A stretch of 64,000 nucleotides of DNA, taken from contig CM055269.1 of NCBI GenBank assembly GCA_029237695.1, forward strand, positions 35,325,175 to 35,389,174, in the 5' to 3' direction. Position 1 is the stretch's first letter, and every line of letters starts with the position of its first letter. Below the pieces are notes generated by a model that did not search any database, was not told the DNA's origin, and saw only the letters and a program-made list of their open reading frames with translations. This document shows positions 11,781 through 22,767 of the stretch, piece by piece. Source of the DNA: Conchocele bisecta. Its lineage: Eukaryota > Mollusca > Bivalvia > Lucinida > Thyasiridae. The translations under genes and the position numbers were made by a program.

Positions 11781-11881
11781 GAAATAGCCAGATCTTTCCA
11801 CGTAATAATCTAAACTCCACACATTATAGAGCGGTGCGCGCGGGACATGCCCCCGACTGGATCGGCGCCTGAGTGTAGTTC

Positions 11882-12189
11882 CAGTAGCCTATTTCACCAA
11901 CATTGCAAAGTATACTTTTCTAGCAAAGTATACTTTGAGGGAGACATTTTCAATTTTAGGATAAATTTATTATTTGTTATTATACTGAATTTATTACATT
12001 ATCACAGCCAATTTGGCTGTGATAATATAATAAATTCAGTATAATAATTTTGCATACTTTTAATCATCAAATATATCCAGTCGTTAGTTCTATATGAAAT
12101 AATGCATTTCGGGAAAAATAAATGATTACTCCCTCAAAGTATACTTTGCTAGAAAAGCATACTTTACAATGTTTATGAAATCGGCTACA
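11882..12189. repeat. Family B MITE (full length)
   Basis: Ends CAGTAGCCTATTTCACCAAC and GTTTATGAAATCGGCTAC are inverted. Sub-terminal CAAAGTATACTTT palindromes occur on both sides, with a central palindrome GAATTTATTACATTATCACA mirrored around GCCAATTTGGC. Further copies: 13169-14051 (split), 23399-24468 (nested), 45716-46023, 50942-51238 and a fragment at 53465-53660. Confidence 0.9.
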
Positions 12190-12225
12190 TATCAGCTGGC
12201 TCATTGTTGTAGTCTGATACGGATC

Positions 12226-12416
12226 TGTGGCCCGTTTCACGAAGCGTCGTACGACTAGAATGTTCGTAAGTGCAGAATAATGATAGTCTGTAGATTTCAA
12301 ATTAGCAATGTTTTCTTGCAAACAATTATTCAATAAATGTAAATCCATCAATTGAAATTTTCAGTCGTGCAGTTACGAACATCTTAGTCGTACGAAGTTT
12401 AGTGAAACGGGCCCCT
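12226..12416. repeat. Family A MITE
   Basis: Ends GTGGCCCGTTTCACGAAGC and AAGTTTAGTGAAACGGGCCC. It retains the AAACAATTATT and AATAAATGTAAATCCATCAA blocks but has lost the central GCATATGC. Confidence 0.85.
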
Positions 12417-12595
12417 GAAATGTTCGTTGGAGGCAGAGGCGCAGGCTGCAGTCGCCACAAACCCAACAAGTCGCCAATTTTGTTCATAGCGGAACGCGTA
12501 CTATACACTTATCACATCTTTGACGACACATTTCCGGGTGTTGTTTCTGTATTAACACAGCTCGTGTGCAAGGTATGTGCATGAGGATGTGATAA

Positions 12596-12697
12596 ATAAG
12601 TTAGATCACGATTGACCGCATGTACGAGCGATAATCCGCTCGCTGAAGCTCGCGGATTGTCTCCTCGTACATGCGGACGAACCGTGATCTAACTTAT
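12596..12697. repeat. Foldback, ATAAGTTAGATCACG arms
   Basis: ATAAGTTAGATCACG...CGCATGTACGAG is mirrored by CTCGTACATGCG...CGTGATCTAACTTAT, with an inner CCGCT/AGCGG-type stem around GCTCGCTGAAGCTCG. Confidence 0.85.
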
Positions 12698-13168
12698 ACT
12701 TATTATTTACCATAGTTTCTCGAACAATGAAAGAGCAGCATTTCGTCTCAATTAATCGCATATTGCGATGCTTTCGCCAATATATATTAAATTAAGTATT
12801 AAATGTTCAGCCGCTATATTTAGAACTGATTGTACGCGTTGCTGCCATCAGTTCACATGACACAAAGCATTGTACCGACCACACATGCGCTCACTACGTG
12901 TCACACCGCCAATCACATACGAGTATAGCGATCCGAAATCCCATTTAGGGGTGGGGCTTCGCGAATGGGCAGTGTAAACAATAAGTAAGTTATAGATCAC
13001 ATATTGACTTTTGATAAACTAACTTCTTACTCGCTAACCCTCGCTCGAAATTATTTTATTAAAAATTCAATATGTAATATATAACTATTACGTATAGTGT
13101 TATGAATAATACTATTGTTCAGTATCAATAGTAACTACTTCCAGGCCGGGCACTTCGTGTTGTGTCAT
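12698..13168. other. Intergenic, nothing supported
   Basis: No gene or repeat copy recognised. A weak echo of the previous element (ATAAGTTATAGATCAC) occurs near 12988. Confidence 0.4.
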
Positions 13169-14051
13169 GTAGCATATTTCATCAACATTGCAAAGTATAC
13201 TTATCTAGCAAAGTATACTTTGAGGGAGAAATTTTAAACTTAAGGATAAATGTATTAATTTTTATTATACTGAATTTATTACATTATCACAGCCATTTTG
13301 GCTGTGATAATGTAATAAATTCAGTATAATAATTCTGTATGCTTTTAATCATCAAATATATGCAGTCGTTAGTTTTGTATGAGATAATGCATTTAGGGAA
13401 AAATAAATTATTTCTCCCTCAAAGTATACTTTGCTAGATACAATACAATACATTTTATTCACTCTAAGCCACATACGTGACACACGAGGTATACAATAGA
13501 TTACATAATACAACGATGGGTAAAAATACAAAATGCATATGTATAAGCTCACTAGTCATTATAACCATAAAGCATTTCTTATAAAAATAGCTAAATTTCT
13601 TTCCAGATTTTTTCTCAAATAGCTGTGCGAATTTTAAAATATTTGGTCTTCTAAAATAAAATGGCTTGATATACCGTTTTCGAACTTCATCATAGAAGCG
13701 GCACTCGAAAAGGAAATGAAACTCGTCACCGAGAGCACCAGCGCCACATTTGTTGCAGACCCTGCTTGCTCTCGGCACACCTGTCCATCTACCAGTTTCG
13801 ACCGCCAGTCTATGATTACAAGTTCGAAATCTGGTCAATGTTTTTCTTAACCTTTCCGTGAGATTAATTAAATATGTTTCTAATCCAAACTCTGTTTGAA
13901 AGATTCTATACGTAATTCCACGTGAAGATGAATCGATGCTGGTGAGCCATGACTGAATAAACTGGTTCTGAAGCTGAGTCCTGGCGTAGTGGCTCAGCCA
14001 GATAGCATTAACATCGTAAGTATACTTTGCAATGTTGATGAAATCGGCTAC
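13169..14051. repeat. Family B MITE split by a LINE fragment
   Basis: 13169-13440 is the element up to CTTTGCTAGATA, and 14018-14051 is its right end (AAGTATACTTTGC...GAAATCGGCTAC). The sequence between is the LINE fragment, so the LINE inserted into the right terminal repeat after the MITE was in place. Confidence 0.85.
13441..14017 (-). pseudogene. 5'-truncated LINE: C-terminal end of reverse transcriptase
   Basis: On the minus strand the open frame (14014 down to its stop at 13464) encodes the end of a non-LTR retrotransposon polymerase. It has the LRKTLTRFRTCNHRL stretch and a zinc-binding RVCNKCGAG...FHFLFECRFY segment (C-x2-C...H-x3-C), typical of the tail of Jockey-like/RTE-like ORF2 proteins. 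The 3' end has an AATAAA-like GAATAAAATG and a short TGTATTGTATTG repeat tail (13441-13452 on +), as LINEs do. The first ~34 codons of the 218-codon open frame, upstream of 14018, are chimeric: they come from the flanking DNA and the family B element. The polymerase and endonuclease domains are absent, so it is a dead-on-arrival copy. I see no convincing target duplication. Confidence 0.8.
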
Positions 14052-14150
14052 TTCGCCGCCAGCTGATTTCCACTGGGGAAAATGGCGGGGAAAACTGTAG
14101 ACTGACGCTGATGAAAACATGGACTAGCCGTCAATTTAATCTGACCTCTA

Positions 14151-14265
14151 TTCGAGGCGATTGTATAGAGAACTCATAATTTGCATGTTGTGACGAGAAG
14201 GAACGAATTTCGAGGCGATTTATAGAGAACTCATAATGTGCATGTTGTGACGAGAAGGAACGAAT
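14151..14265. repeat. Tandem duplication, 57-58 bp unit
   Basis: TTCGAGGCGATT(G)TATAGAG...GAAGGAACGAAT occurs twice head to tail with two differences. Confidence 0.9.
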
Positions 14266-14506
14266 GAACAAAAACGATGTTTTATTCCGAGTAGGCTATA
14301 GCGGGTTGAGAGGGTATGCGTAGCTTATACACGCATTATCGAATAATTAATCCTTAGGATGCATACCTTAACCCTTTCACCCCTAAGTAACTGAATGGGC
14401 TGCGATATGTTAACCAATCCAATCATCGCAAAATGATTTTCAGACTATTCCATTTATAAAAAGGGGGTATTTGTTTTTCTCAAAAATATGAAAATTACTT
14501 TCAAAC

Positions 14507-14568
14507 AGTGCAGATCCTGATGAGACGGCTCGTTACGAGCCGGCTCATCTGGATCTGCACTGTTTGCA
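14507..14568. repeat. Palindrome, ~29-bp arms
   Basis: AAACAGTGCAGATCC...GAGACGGCTCG is mirrored by CGAGCCGGCTC...GGATCTGCACTGTTT. A lone half (CAGTGCAGATCCTGATCAGAC) recurs near 26824. Confidence 0.85.
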
Positions 14569-14637
14569 TAAACCGATATAGCGGGCTTACTGGGATTCAG
14601 GGTAAATGATATCCAGTATCTAGTGAAATGCTATCCA

Positions 14638-14797
14638 GGGGTCCGTTTCACTAAACTTCGTACGACTAAAATGTTCGTAAGTGCAAATTTAGGATCGCCT
14701 GGAAATTTCAATTGATGGATTTACATTAATTGAGCATAGGCTGCATATGCAGCCTATGCACAATAAATGTAAATCCAATACTTGTTTACAAGAAAAA
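14638..14797. repeat. Family A MITE, 3'-truncated
   Basis: Begins GGGGTCCGTTTCACTAAAC and runs past the GAGCATAGGCTGCATATGCA central palindrome to TTGTTTACAAGAAAA, where it is cut off. Confidence 0.85.
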
Positions 14798-14830
14798 GCG
14801 GCGACTACAGTAACTACAAGCATAAAAATT

Positions 14831-14950
14831 ACATGCTAGTGCCCTTTGATAAAGTTTATCAGGTAAAGCTGTGAAATGATTAGGAAATCCGAGCATTGGT
14901 GAACCGTTTCCGAGCCAAGCATTATCAAGTTGATATCAACATACACTTGT
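14831..14950. repeat. Family E foldback, degenerate
   Basis: GCTAGTGCCCTTTGATAAAG, TTTATCAGG, CCGTTTCCGAGCC and AAGTTGATATCAA follow the order of the better copies at 17837 and 25679. Confidence 0.6.
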
Positions 14951-14975
14951 CTGATAGGTCTCTTTATCACTAACA

Positions 14976-15222
14976 TATGAGATGCGCCATGTGATTGTGT
15001 ACACATACGTTATTTCATGAAATATATTACCAAAAGGATCTGTGATATATTCAGTAAATGACGTCAAAAGTTGCTTCAATTTAATTTTCAAAGCACAGGT
15101 TGAATAGACTCTGCATTTGCTCTGAAACTTCTTCAAGTTTTGATTTCATTTAAAAAAGAATCTCACAGTTTCTGTACAAATAACACACATGTTTTAGGTA
15201 CAAAATCACATGACGCGTCTCG
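14976..15222. repeat. Family F element (copy 2)
   Basis: Ends ATGAGATGCGCCATGTGATT and AATCACATGACGCGTCTCGTAT. Internal AAATATATTACC...GTAAATGACGTC blocks match the other copies. Confidence 0.8.
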
Positions 15223-15536
15223 TATCTGATACATACATGTCATGATGTCGTTTGACAATGGAATGTCAGCGTTTACATTATCACTGATGCTGTACTCCAT
15301 GCCGTAGGAAATTGTTCCTAGTAGATCCAGTTGAGGTGCAATGGTAAAATGTTCCTAGACGATTATTAATTTTATAAATTTTAACGCTCGTCTTGAAACA
15401 TTTTGCAATGGTGCATATTGTATTTTTCAAGTAGATAGACTGGAAACATTTTTCTAAAGAGCGGAGTGCAGCACCTGTGATCATTGTAACCCATATGTTT
15501 GTGCCGGGTAAACTATTTAGACTAGTTCTTCTGCTG
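15223..15536. other. Spacer, nothing recognised
   Basis: No gene. The minus frame of 112 codons here includes half of the following palindrome and is unsupported. Confidence 0.45.
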
Positions 15537-15640
15537 TACAGTGGGGTCAGCGTGTAAGTGCACACACGAACGAACACGACAGGTTGGAACCAACCTGTCG
15601 TGTTCGTTCGTGTGTGCACTTACACGCTAACCCCACTGTA
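15537..15640. repeat. Near-perfect palindrome, 51-bp arms
   Basis: Arms 15537-15587 and 15590-15640 mirror each other with one mismatch, around AA. This is the longest near-perfect hairpin in the window. Confidence 0.95.
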
Positions 15641-16161
15641 TTTGCGGCGTTGGCTAAACACTGTCGCTGAAAGCCAGCATACAGGCACTGAGAAACATGC
15701 AACCATATTCAAATCTACAAATATTTACAGGTAATGTAACACGTTGATCATTTTACTCACAATTATATTATTTGTTTCAAGACGGTTTCAATTTTTTTTC
15801 ATTTATAGGCTTTCCCTCTCATAGATACATGTATGACTAATATTGAGCACTGTTCGTCCGCGAGTACGATGATATACCATATTTAGCACTCCTAATAACA
15901 CGTGTACATTCAGAATATGGTTAAAGTGGGATAAGTGGTATTATCTTCCAATTTACCGAACAGTGAGTGTACATGTAGCTCAAATAAATTACAAGTATAA
16001 CCTTCATTTTTCAACAAAATTACGGTAATCATGGTAATACTGTACGTCTGGATGTTTTAGCAAAAAAAGAACACAGAAATCACCGCTCACCAAAAACACA
16101 ATGTCTACGCAAAGAGAGACTTGCAGCGTGTTGGCATTTTCTTCAGAGTATTCTGTATCAA
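15641..16161. other. Intergenic, nothing supported
   Basis: No gene, RNA or repeat copy recognised, apart from TTCTGTATCA at 16151, which is also found beside family H copy 1 (inverted). Confidence 0.4.
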
Positions 16162-16552
16162 GGTGTATGATCACGTGGTACTAACAACAACAACACGTAC
16201 GGATTCAAAGTACGTATTCTTTTATAGTGTCCTTATTACGTGACGGATTTTTATGAAATATGGCGCATCAAACGCGGCTTGTTAAGCTGCATTTGGTGGT
16301 CTCTGTATTTTCGTCCAAACTTCTGTCGTTTTTGCGAAGAATCGATTTCCGTGTCGGAGACACGGAAATCGATTCTTCGCAAAGACGATACAAGTCTGTG
16401 CCAAACTCCCTAGACCACCAAATGCAGCTCATGAACACGCGTTTGCTGCGCCATATTTCATCAAAATCCGTTGCATATTAAGGAAAATATCAAATAATAC
16501 TTACTTTGGAGTGGGCGGCGTTGTTGTTGTTGTAACCACGTGATCATGCACC
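16162..16552. repeat. Family H element (copy 2)
   Basis: Ends GGTGTATGATCACGTGGTAC plus CAA run and GTT run plus ACCACGTGATCATGCACC. The central palindrome GCGAAGAATCGATTTCCGTG is mirrored at 16333-16385, and the arms contain an ATATGGCGC / GCGCCATAT pair. Confidence 0.85.
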
Positions 16553-17242
16553 GTGTGTATGTCGTGGTTGGTCTTTCCATGGTGTTGCAGAGGGGAGGTG
16601 GGGCAGGAGTTTTCAGGATTTGTGTCTTGTCAATTTTCTCACGTCCTTTGGCTAACACATCGTCCAAGAGAGTGTGCACATACATTTATCCACTACACTA
16701 TACTATAAATGTGGCATGTCGGCACACGAATGCCCCCGCTTGCAGCCAAAGAAGACACATTTGAAAACAAGGAAACAGAAATTATAAGCCATTTACCCGA
16801 GGGTTAAGGTTTCGAACGCACCAAGTCTGTGACCTTGACCCTGGGCTTAGCGGGGCGGGACGAATGTGGATTTGTCACAGGACGGTTGAGGACAATTGGA
16901 GCAATGCATGTGTGAAATGTGAAGCAGATACGAGCAAGGAAACATAAATTATAAGCCATTTACCCGAGCGTTACGGTTTCGGGACGGACGTACGGATGCC
17001 GGTAACACTATATGCCCCCCTTCACCATTCAGTGGCGGGGGCATACCAAAATCCGAGAGCAACTGAGCAGTGGTCTATAGATACCCCTGGCCGACGACTT
17101 GACAGGAAATAAACTCCAAATTTTAAGTTTTGGTTATAGATGAATGGACAGACTGGACAGGCTGTCACAAATACCATAAGCCCCATGTCTCCAGTCACAA
17201 AATATGTATCTTGCAACTGACCAGTGAAATCACAACCTGCGT
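16553..17242. other. Intergenic; short duplicated phrase
   Basis: AATTATAAGCCATTTACCCGAG occurs in two parts at about 16780 and 16946 (the second as AAATTATAAGCCATTTACCC), each followed by GGTTTCG. No gene is supported. Confidence 0.45.
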
Positions 17243-17755
17243 GTTTAAAGGTGCATGCCACTAGTAGACACAAAATGTTCTTTATAGGAATTAAATAAGT
17301 GTATAATTGTGTCATTATTTAACCAGTTATACAAATTATGAGTGCCCGTTATACAGATATAATAATTTAGTAATATGTATTTTACTGATAGTGACTCGCG
17401 GTGGTATCAGGCTAGTTTCATATGCAAATGAGGCAAGATATGTTTTAATTATTTATACTAATTAAATGTGTCACCGGAAAAAAATAATGTTTTTGACAAA
17501 TTATAAAGTATCATTGTTCATCAAAAAATAAATACAGATAATAAATATTATAGTAATGTCCGTTAACATTCAAGGAAACACGGTTACCGCCCCTGATATC
17601 AGTGTGGGAATTTACGTCTGACATAACATGTATAATACTGTCAATCAATACGCCGGGTAATGGTGAATGAATGATTATTTTGTAAGAAAATGCCTCAGAT
17701 GATGTCTCTGATATAAAGAACATGTTGTGTCTACTGAGTGGGTATGTACCTTTAA
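17243..17755. repeat. Family G element (full length)
   Basis: Inverted ends TTTAAAGGTGCATGCCACTA and GAGTGGGTATGTACCTTTAA. Interior markers are GAGTGCCCGTTATACAGATA, CATATGCAAATGAGGCA, TAATTATTTATACTAATTAA and GATATCAGTGTGG. TTTAAA at the outer edges suggests TTAA targeting. Other copies: 23473-24206 (with an insertion), 27954-28213 (truncated) and 52735-52855 (fragment). Confidence 0.85.
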
Positions 17756-17836
17756 GATACATTGTATCAGCCAACATGAAACGTTTTTCCTTATATTTGT
17801 TTACAGAAAATCAGAGTTCATGAAGGGAAACATATA

Positions 17837-18200
17837 GAGAATACCAGGCTAGTGTCTTTTGATATCATGTTTATCAGGCAAGGCTAGGAAATGTGTAGGA
17901 ATTCTAAGGCTCGCCGAGGATTTCTACCGTTTCCGAGCCGGAAAAACTTGGTATCAAGACACTAGCCTGGTATTCAATTTATCAGGTAACGCTTTATGCT
18001 TCAAAATAGCCACCGATGAAAAAAACGCGGACTTTTTAACGTTGCGTCGTTACACTGACGTCATTCGGTGTCATCGCGTGACGTCAACCGACCAATGGAA
18101 CATCGGTTTTCAATTTGAATGGTTGTATAAGATCAATGCCTGCTACAGTATTACGTTATCAGTCAGTACAAATTGGGTCAATATGAAGCACGTTAGCTTA
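17837..18200. repeat. Family E foldback plus CRE-rich tail
   Basis: GAGAATACCAGGCTAGTGTC ... ACACTAGCCTGGTATTC brackets a hairpin with TTTATCAGGCAAGGCTAGGA and CCGTTTCCGAGCC. The next ~215 bases (ACGCGGAC...TGACGTCATTCGGTG...GCGTGACGTCA) also recur after the copy at 25679, so the mobile unit is longer than the hairpin. Confidence 0.75.
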
Positions 18201-18206
18201 TAAATA

Positions 18207-18345
18207 GAGAATACCAGGTTAGTGTTTTTGATATCGAGTTTATCAGACGAGGCTAGGAAGCGCATAGGAATTCCGAGGCTTGCCTACCTACCTACCGTTT
18301 CCGAGTCTGATAAACTTGATATCAAAAGACTCTATCCTGGTATTC
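18207..18345. repeat. Family E foldback
   Basis: AGAGAATACCAGGTTAGTGT ... CCTGGTATTCT arms; the central TACCTACCTACC is a small tandem run. It lies 7 bp after the previous copy. Confidence 0.8.
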
Positions 18346-20944
18346 TATTCATCAGGTAATGTTTTATGCTTCACAATTACCAACAAGAGTGCCGTAAGTC
18401 ACAAAATACGCCCGTCGAAGATGGGCCAGACAGGGAAGATGTAGAAATGTGAAGCTGTCACCAAGGCAATAAACATTAATGATAATTTGAAACTCTGTAG
18501 CATTATTTCTTCCTCTCATTGTGCTAAACAGGTATACTAATTTAGGTAGAGATGTGTAAAGTAGAGATTTGTATACAAAAATGTAGAAAAAATGGCAGAG
18601 TTAAAAAGGTGATATTGTAGTTAAAAAATATTTTTTTCAGATCGATCGACTGAACGGTTTCAGAGTAGTTGCGTACACAAACTCTGTACCCTATATATAA
18701 TTGTATTCAAAAATGTAGAAACAATGGTTAAGTTAAAAAGGTGATATTTTTGTTAACCAATTTTTTTTCGGCATAAAAACACCAATGTGCACATCCTCAA
18801 TATGTGCAGAAGATGTGTGTATAGTTTCAGATCAATTTACTGAACGGTTTCGGAGGAGTTGTGTACACGAACTCTGTACCCTACATTGTAGAGGAGTTGT
18901 GCACACAAACTATGCACTTTATTTGTCCGCCTCTCGCACGCCCCGCGGTAAAACATAATACGTATATACCGTTTTTTAAAAACAGTCGTATACAAATGAC
19001 GTTGTTATCAATTAAAAGAACACAGACTTGTTTAACAAAAGCCTACGTTGTCAATGCTTCGTGGTTTATGCATCTCACATATCCACATTTAAACCATCAA
19101 CATACCTGCCTAGCTGAGCGTTGTAATCGAAGGAATACAGAATTGGAATTGACAGCACTATGGTAGGCCTCTCTAAGTCTGATGCTGCGCGGACAACTTT
19201 CTCACGTCATTGCACAGGCGGTCCCGGTGACATAGTCCTCGAGACAACAGCACAAGCAGCAACAAGGAGTATAAAACACAAACATGGTGTTGTATGTAGA
19301 GAATACCAGGGCCAGTGCTTACACCATTTGCTGAGCACATTCTCCTAATTTGTATTCAAAATCAGTTTCATTCGGATAAGACTGAGCTCAGCTCAATTTC
19401 AACCAATAAAACTTCTGGACTTCAAGCATGAGAACGGAGAATTTGCTCATGATTTTTAAAAACGTGAGCCCATGTGTCTTTTGATATCAATTTTCTCGGG
19501 TAATGCTAATAAACACATATGGATTACGAGGCTTGCCGAGGAATTACTATCATTGCCAAGGCTGATAAACGTGCTATCAATACAGTAACCTGTCCACAAT
19601 TCAAACAGAATAGCCCTTAGGAATGTAGCTGGGATGTTTACTGACGGCAGCAGCTGAATGTGTTAGATGTTTCATGAATTTTGATTGGTCTAAGCGATCG
19701 TTCAAAGGGGCGCCAACTGGGAGGTCGCTCCAAAGAATTCAAATAAACGATAGAAACTATCTTACCCTGGCAACTTCTCTCTTCCTGACTGCAGACCTAA
19801 TCGGATGCACAACTTCTGGCTCCACAACGTTGGAACGGCATCCATCTCCAGTTTCGGAGTTTATTTTCTGACGTCCAATCCTACAGCCTTCTTAGTACGA
19901 TATGTCCGAGTAAAACACTCCTACTTAAAATGGTCAGAGCACGGTCAGAGCACACAACTAGAGAGATATGTAATATGTAATATTACAGAGAGTTCTTACT
20001 CCTTGGGGACGTGAAGTCTTTGCATGAATGTGAAATATATTTCACCCAATTAGCCCTCAACAAAGAATCACTGGGGAAGTAATGGTGGCTGACATCATCA
20101 TTTACAGTCTCTTTTGATCAACCACTGACGCAACACTGGGCGGGCATGATGATAACATGTGAAGATAAACAAGTCTGGGTCCGTTCAAGTGCGGCACGTT
20201 ACGCTTTGAATAAAGCGTTTATTATTCCATAATTCCGCGGAAATACATACATATTTCACTTCAGAATAATGAACTGAATGTTTATAAACAAGTTTGTAAT
20301 AATCGCTTTAAACACGGCACGATACTAATTAAATAAACAAGCAAAAATATAACGAGGAAGTTGGCGTTTTCTAATATTCTTTTTCTCATAAATTGAGGAG
20401 TCACTGATTCTGACGTCACATCCGGTTTCGATGCGAGATGAAGCTTTTCGGCCCCGCAAAATGTCACCGTTTGCACAGGTAAACCTTTACATATAAACTA
20501 ATGCTTACTATGACATTTTTTAGCAGCAAGTCGTATCCTAATGACATATTATGGTATTGAACTACAGAAAAAATGCCGCATACACTTTGAACGTGATTTA
20601 CCTTAAATGTGAAATTTGCACACTATCATAACTTTACACTTACGAACATTTTAGTCGTACGAAGTTCAGTGAAACGGCACCCAGTCTTGCGGTTAAGTGG
20701 CCCGATGCAGTAAGAGCGCCTGACATCGAGTCACGACATTGTCGTTCAGTAATGACATTTTTTTATATAATAATTTAGGTGATTATTGTACGGTACTCCA
20801 CCAAACACGTACATTCCCGTCTGTATAATGACATTGCTGTTGAACAAACATAAACTCCCAATCGATCGATCAATCAATCAATCCAATCAATCAATCAATC
20901 GGAGTTGTTTTCTCTTTAGCGCAGGACGTCGCACATTTTTACGC
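18346..20944. other. Repeat remnants, no gene supported
   Basis: Holds a diverged tandem duplication (about 18575-18710 and 18712-18886, sharing TTAAAAAGGTGATAT and GAACGGTTTC...ACTCTGTACCCTA), family E traces (19295-19590), and a family A right-end fragment (20636-20682, CGAACATTTTAGTCGTACGA). An ATCA microsatellite follows near 20860-20900. Frames at 18861-20014 are short and unrecognised. Confidence 0.5.
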
Positions 20945-21078
20945 GAACTTATAACGTCACGTAATAGGAAGTGACGTGACGTTGTTGCCGTTGTTTCATA
21001 ACACTTCAAAATGGCGGCATCAATACACACGTTTACAATTGTTCTGGGATAATATTTACACTTCATCACTTCACTACA
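20945..21078 (+). promoter_or_regulatory. Candidate promoter with CRE-like motifs
   Basis: AACGTCACGT (20953) and GTGACGTGACGT (20971) are CRE-like; they are followed by AAAATGGCGGC at 21009, the type of ATGGCGGC (YY1-like) motif often found at metazoan start sites. Two short upstream frames (ATG 21012 and ATG 21079) precede the frame starting at 21131. Inference only; family E tails also carry TGACGTCA. Confidence 0.4.
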
Positions 21079-21130
21079 ATGGATTTCCACCGGGTAAAAT
21101 ACGTTTTGGTAACACAGAAGGAACGCAGAC

Positions 21131-21463
21131 ATGTGGCCACTAATTATCTCGGACTATTTTCGTAGCGAGGTTACGTTTCGCGGTTTGGACATAAATGGAT
21201 TACCATTTTTTGAAATTCCACAATGGGTGTTTTTCCAAGAAGCTGGTTGGCTAGAGATTGAAGTAAAAGGTACTTTGTACTATCACAATAAGTTCTATTA
21301 CAATCGCAGTCGGGATTCACGGTACTCCATCATCCACTACAACCCGTACGAAGGTTTCCTCAAACTACAGAAAGACCATACGTACAGTGAGCGGATCCGA
21401 CGTGAACAACAGCAAACGTCCCGGCCAGAACGTGATCAACGAAAACAGACCACCAATGGCCAG
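21131..21463 (+). CDS. Candidate first coding exon, unknown protein
   Basis: An open frame of 111 codons starts at ATG 21131 and runs into a good splice donor, CAG|GTATCAG, after 21463 in phase 0; the frame stops four codons later if unspliced. The protein is not low complexity: it has an aromatic-rich N-terminal half (residues 1-60, with LPFFEIPQWVFFQEAGWLEI and TLYYHNKFYYN). This is followed by a charged, Gln/Arg-rich helical end (about 80-111). No signal peptide or membrane span is evident and I do not recognise the family. CRE-like motifs and an ATGGCGGC start-site motif lie upstream. The next exon was not found, and a MITE (21678) lies downstream. It could still be a chance frame. Confidence 0.4.
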
Positions 21464-21677
21464 GTATCAGTACAGTAATACACGCAGTTGCTGTGTTTGA
21501 ACAGTTTTCGTTCGGCCACTTGCATCTTGTTTCATAGTTGCTGACACGTAACACTTCATATTGAAGACACTTCGAATATTCCCTACCGTTCGTAGCAGAT
21601 ATGGATATGGGAGTATTTGAAGTGCTACCTTTCCTTAACTACATGCACTTGTTCCGCTTATTCCTTGTCTCATATCT

Positions 21678-21879
21678 GGGGGACGTTTCACTAAACTTCG
21701 TACGACTAAAATGTTCGTAAGTGCAAATTTAGGATAGTCTGGAAATTTCAATTGATGGATTGAAATGTAAATGCAAATCCAATAATTGTTTACAAGAAAA
21801 CATTGTTAATATGAAATTTATAGATTATCATAATTTTGAACTTACGAACATTTTAGTCGTACGAAGTTTAGTGAAACGA
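21678..21879. repeat. Family A MITE
   Basis: Ends GGGGACGTTTCACTAAAC and AAGTTTAGTGAAACGAG, with both CGTACGACTAAAATGTTCGT and its mirror; the centre is deleted. Confidence 0.85.
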
Positions 21880-21949
21880 GTGAGCGAGGTTCCACATTAC
21901 TTTTCAGCACTGAAACCTACTGTATGTTTCACGTTTTGCAGCTGTAACA

Positions 21950-22519
21950 CTACTATCTGTTCTATGTTTTTCTGTCGACGAACTTTTGAACATTAAACAC
22001 ATTAAATCCAAAAAAATATTTAAATGTAAGTACTTTTTCATCAATAACAAAAAATATCATCTTCCCCAAAACAATGTATTTGATGAAATTCCGTGAAATA
22101 TTGATTTTATTGCGAAAAAACAATTTTCCTATGGGAATTTAACATGGGGGCTAAAAAAATAGAAAAAAAAAGTACATTTTTTTATTTGTGAACCGATTTT
22201 CAAAATCTTACTTTTGTTTTCTTAGTTACATCATTTCAAGCTATCTAGACAAGTTTAGGAGTCAATTTCCAATTTCTTTCGGTTTTTGACTCCTCCCCCT
22301 CCTCTTCTGCCTCTTTTTCTCCCCTGTTAAATTCCCATAGGAAAATTCGTTTTTTCGCTATTAAATCAATATTTGATGGAATTTCATCAAACAAAAACAT
22401 TTGGGGAGGGTGACTTTTTTGTTATTGGTGAAAAAGTACTTACATTTAAATATTTTTTCTATTTAATGTGTTTAATAGCCAAAAGTTCGTCGGCAGGAAA
22501 ACGTGGAACAGACAGTAGT
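21950..22519. mobile_element. Family D2 element
   Basis: Ends TACTATCTGTTCTATGTTTT and AAACGTGGAACAGACAGTAG, with mirrored inner blocks (AAATATTTAAATGTAAGTAC; TTTTTCATCAATAACAAAAA; GGAATTTAACATGGGG). The central CT-rich GACTCCTCCCCCTCC corresponds to the C tract of D1 at 10183. A sister copy is at 52191-52650. Confidence 0.85.
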
Positions 22520-22618
22520 TGCGAACGGTAACTCTTGCAATTACTCGCGTACCGTCCGTATCTCGGACGGTACGGGGGTAGATTGCAAGAGTTACCTTCG
22601 CAACTACTGTAACACATA
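22510..22618. repeat. Family J foldback
   Basis: CAGTAGTTGCGAACGGTAAC...CGTACCGTCCG is mirrored by CGGACGGTACG...GTTACCTTCGCAACTACTG. It overlaps the end of the D2 element. Relatives lie at 24676-24770 and 24914-25001. Confidence 0.85.
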
Positions 22619-22767
22619 TTTGTGTGTGCGATTCGCGAACAGACATCACGATCACGGCTGATCCACGTGCCAATGTAGTTCTTTCAATATTCAATGTATT
22701 TCATGAGGTCTGGTGGGGTTAATCGGTTAGAAAACTCAAGCATAGGCGGGAATTAGACGGAAACATT

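Noticed and set aside
12067..12508. Minus-strand frames with MMDLHLLNNC and similar starts
   Set aside because: They are readings of family A and B MITEs; the same strings appear at 21760 and 44613 for the same reason.
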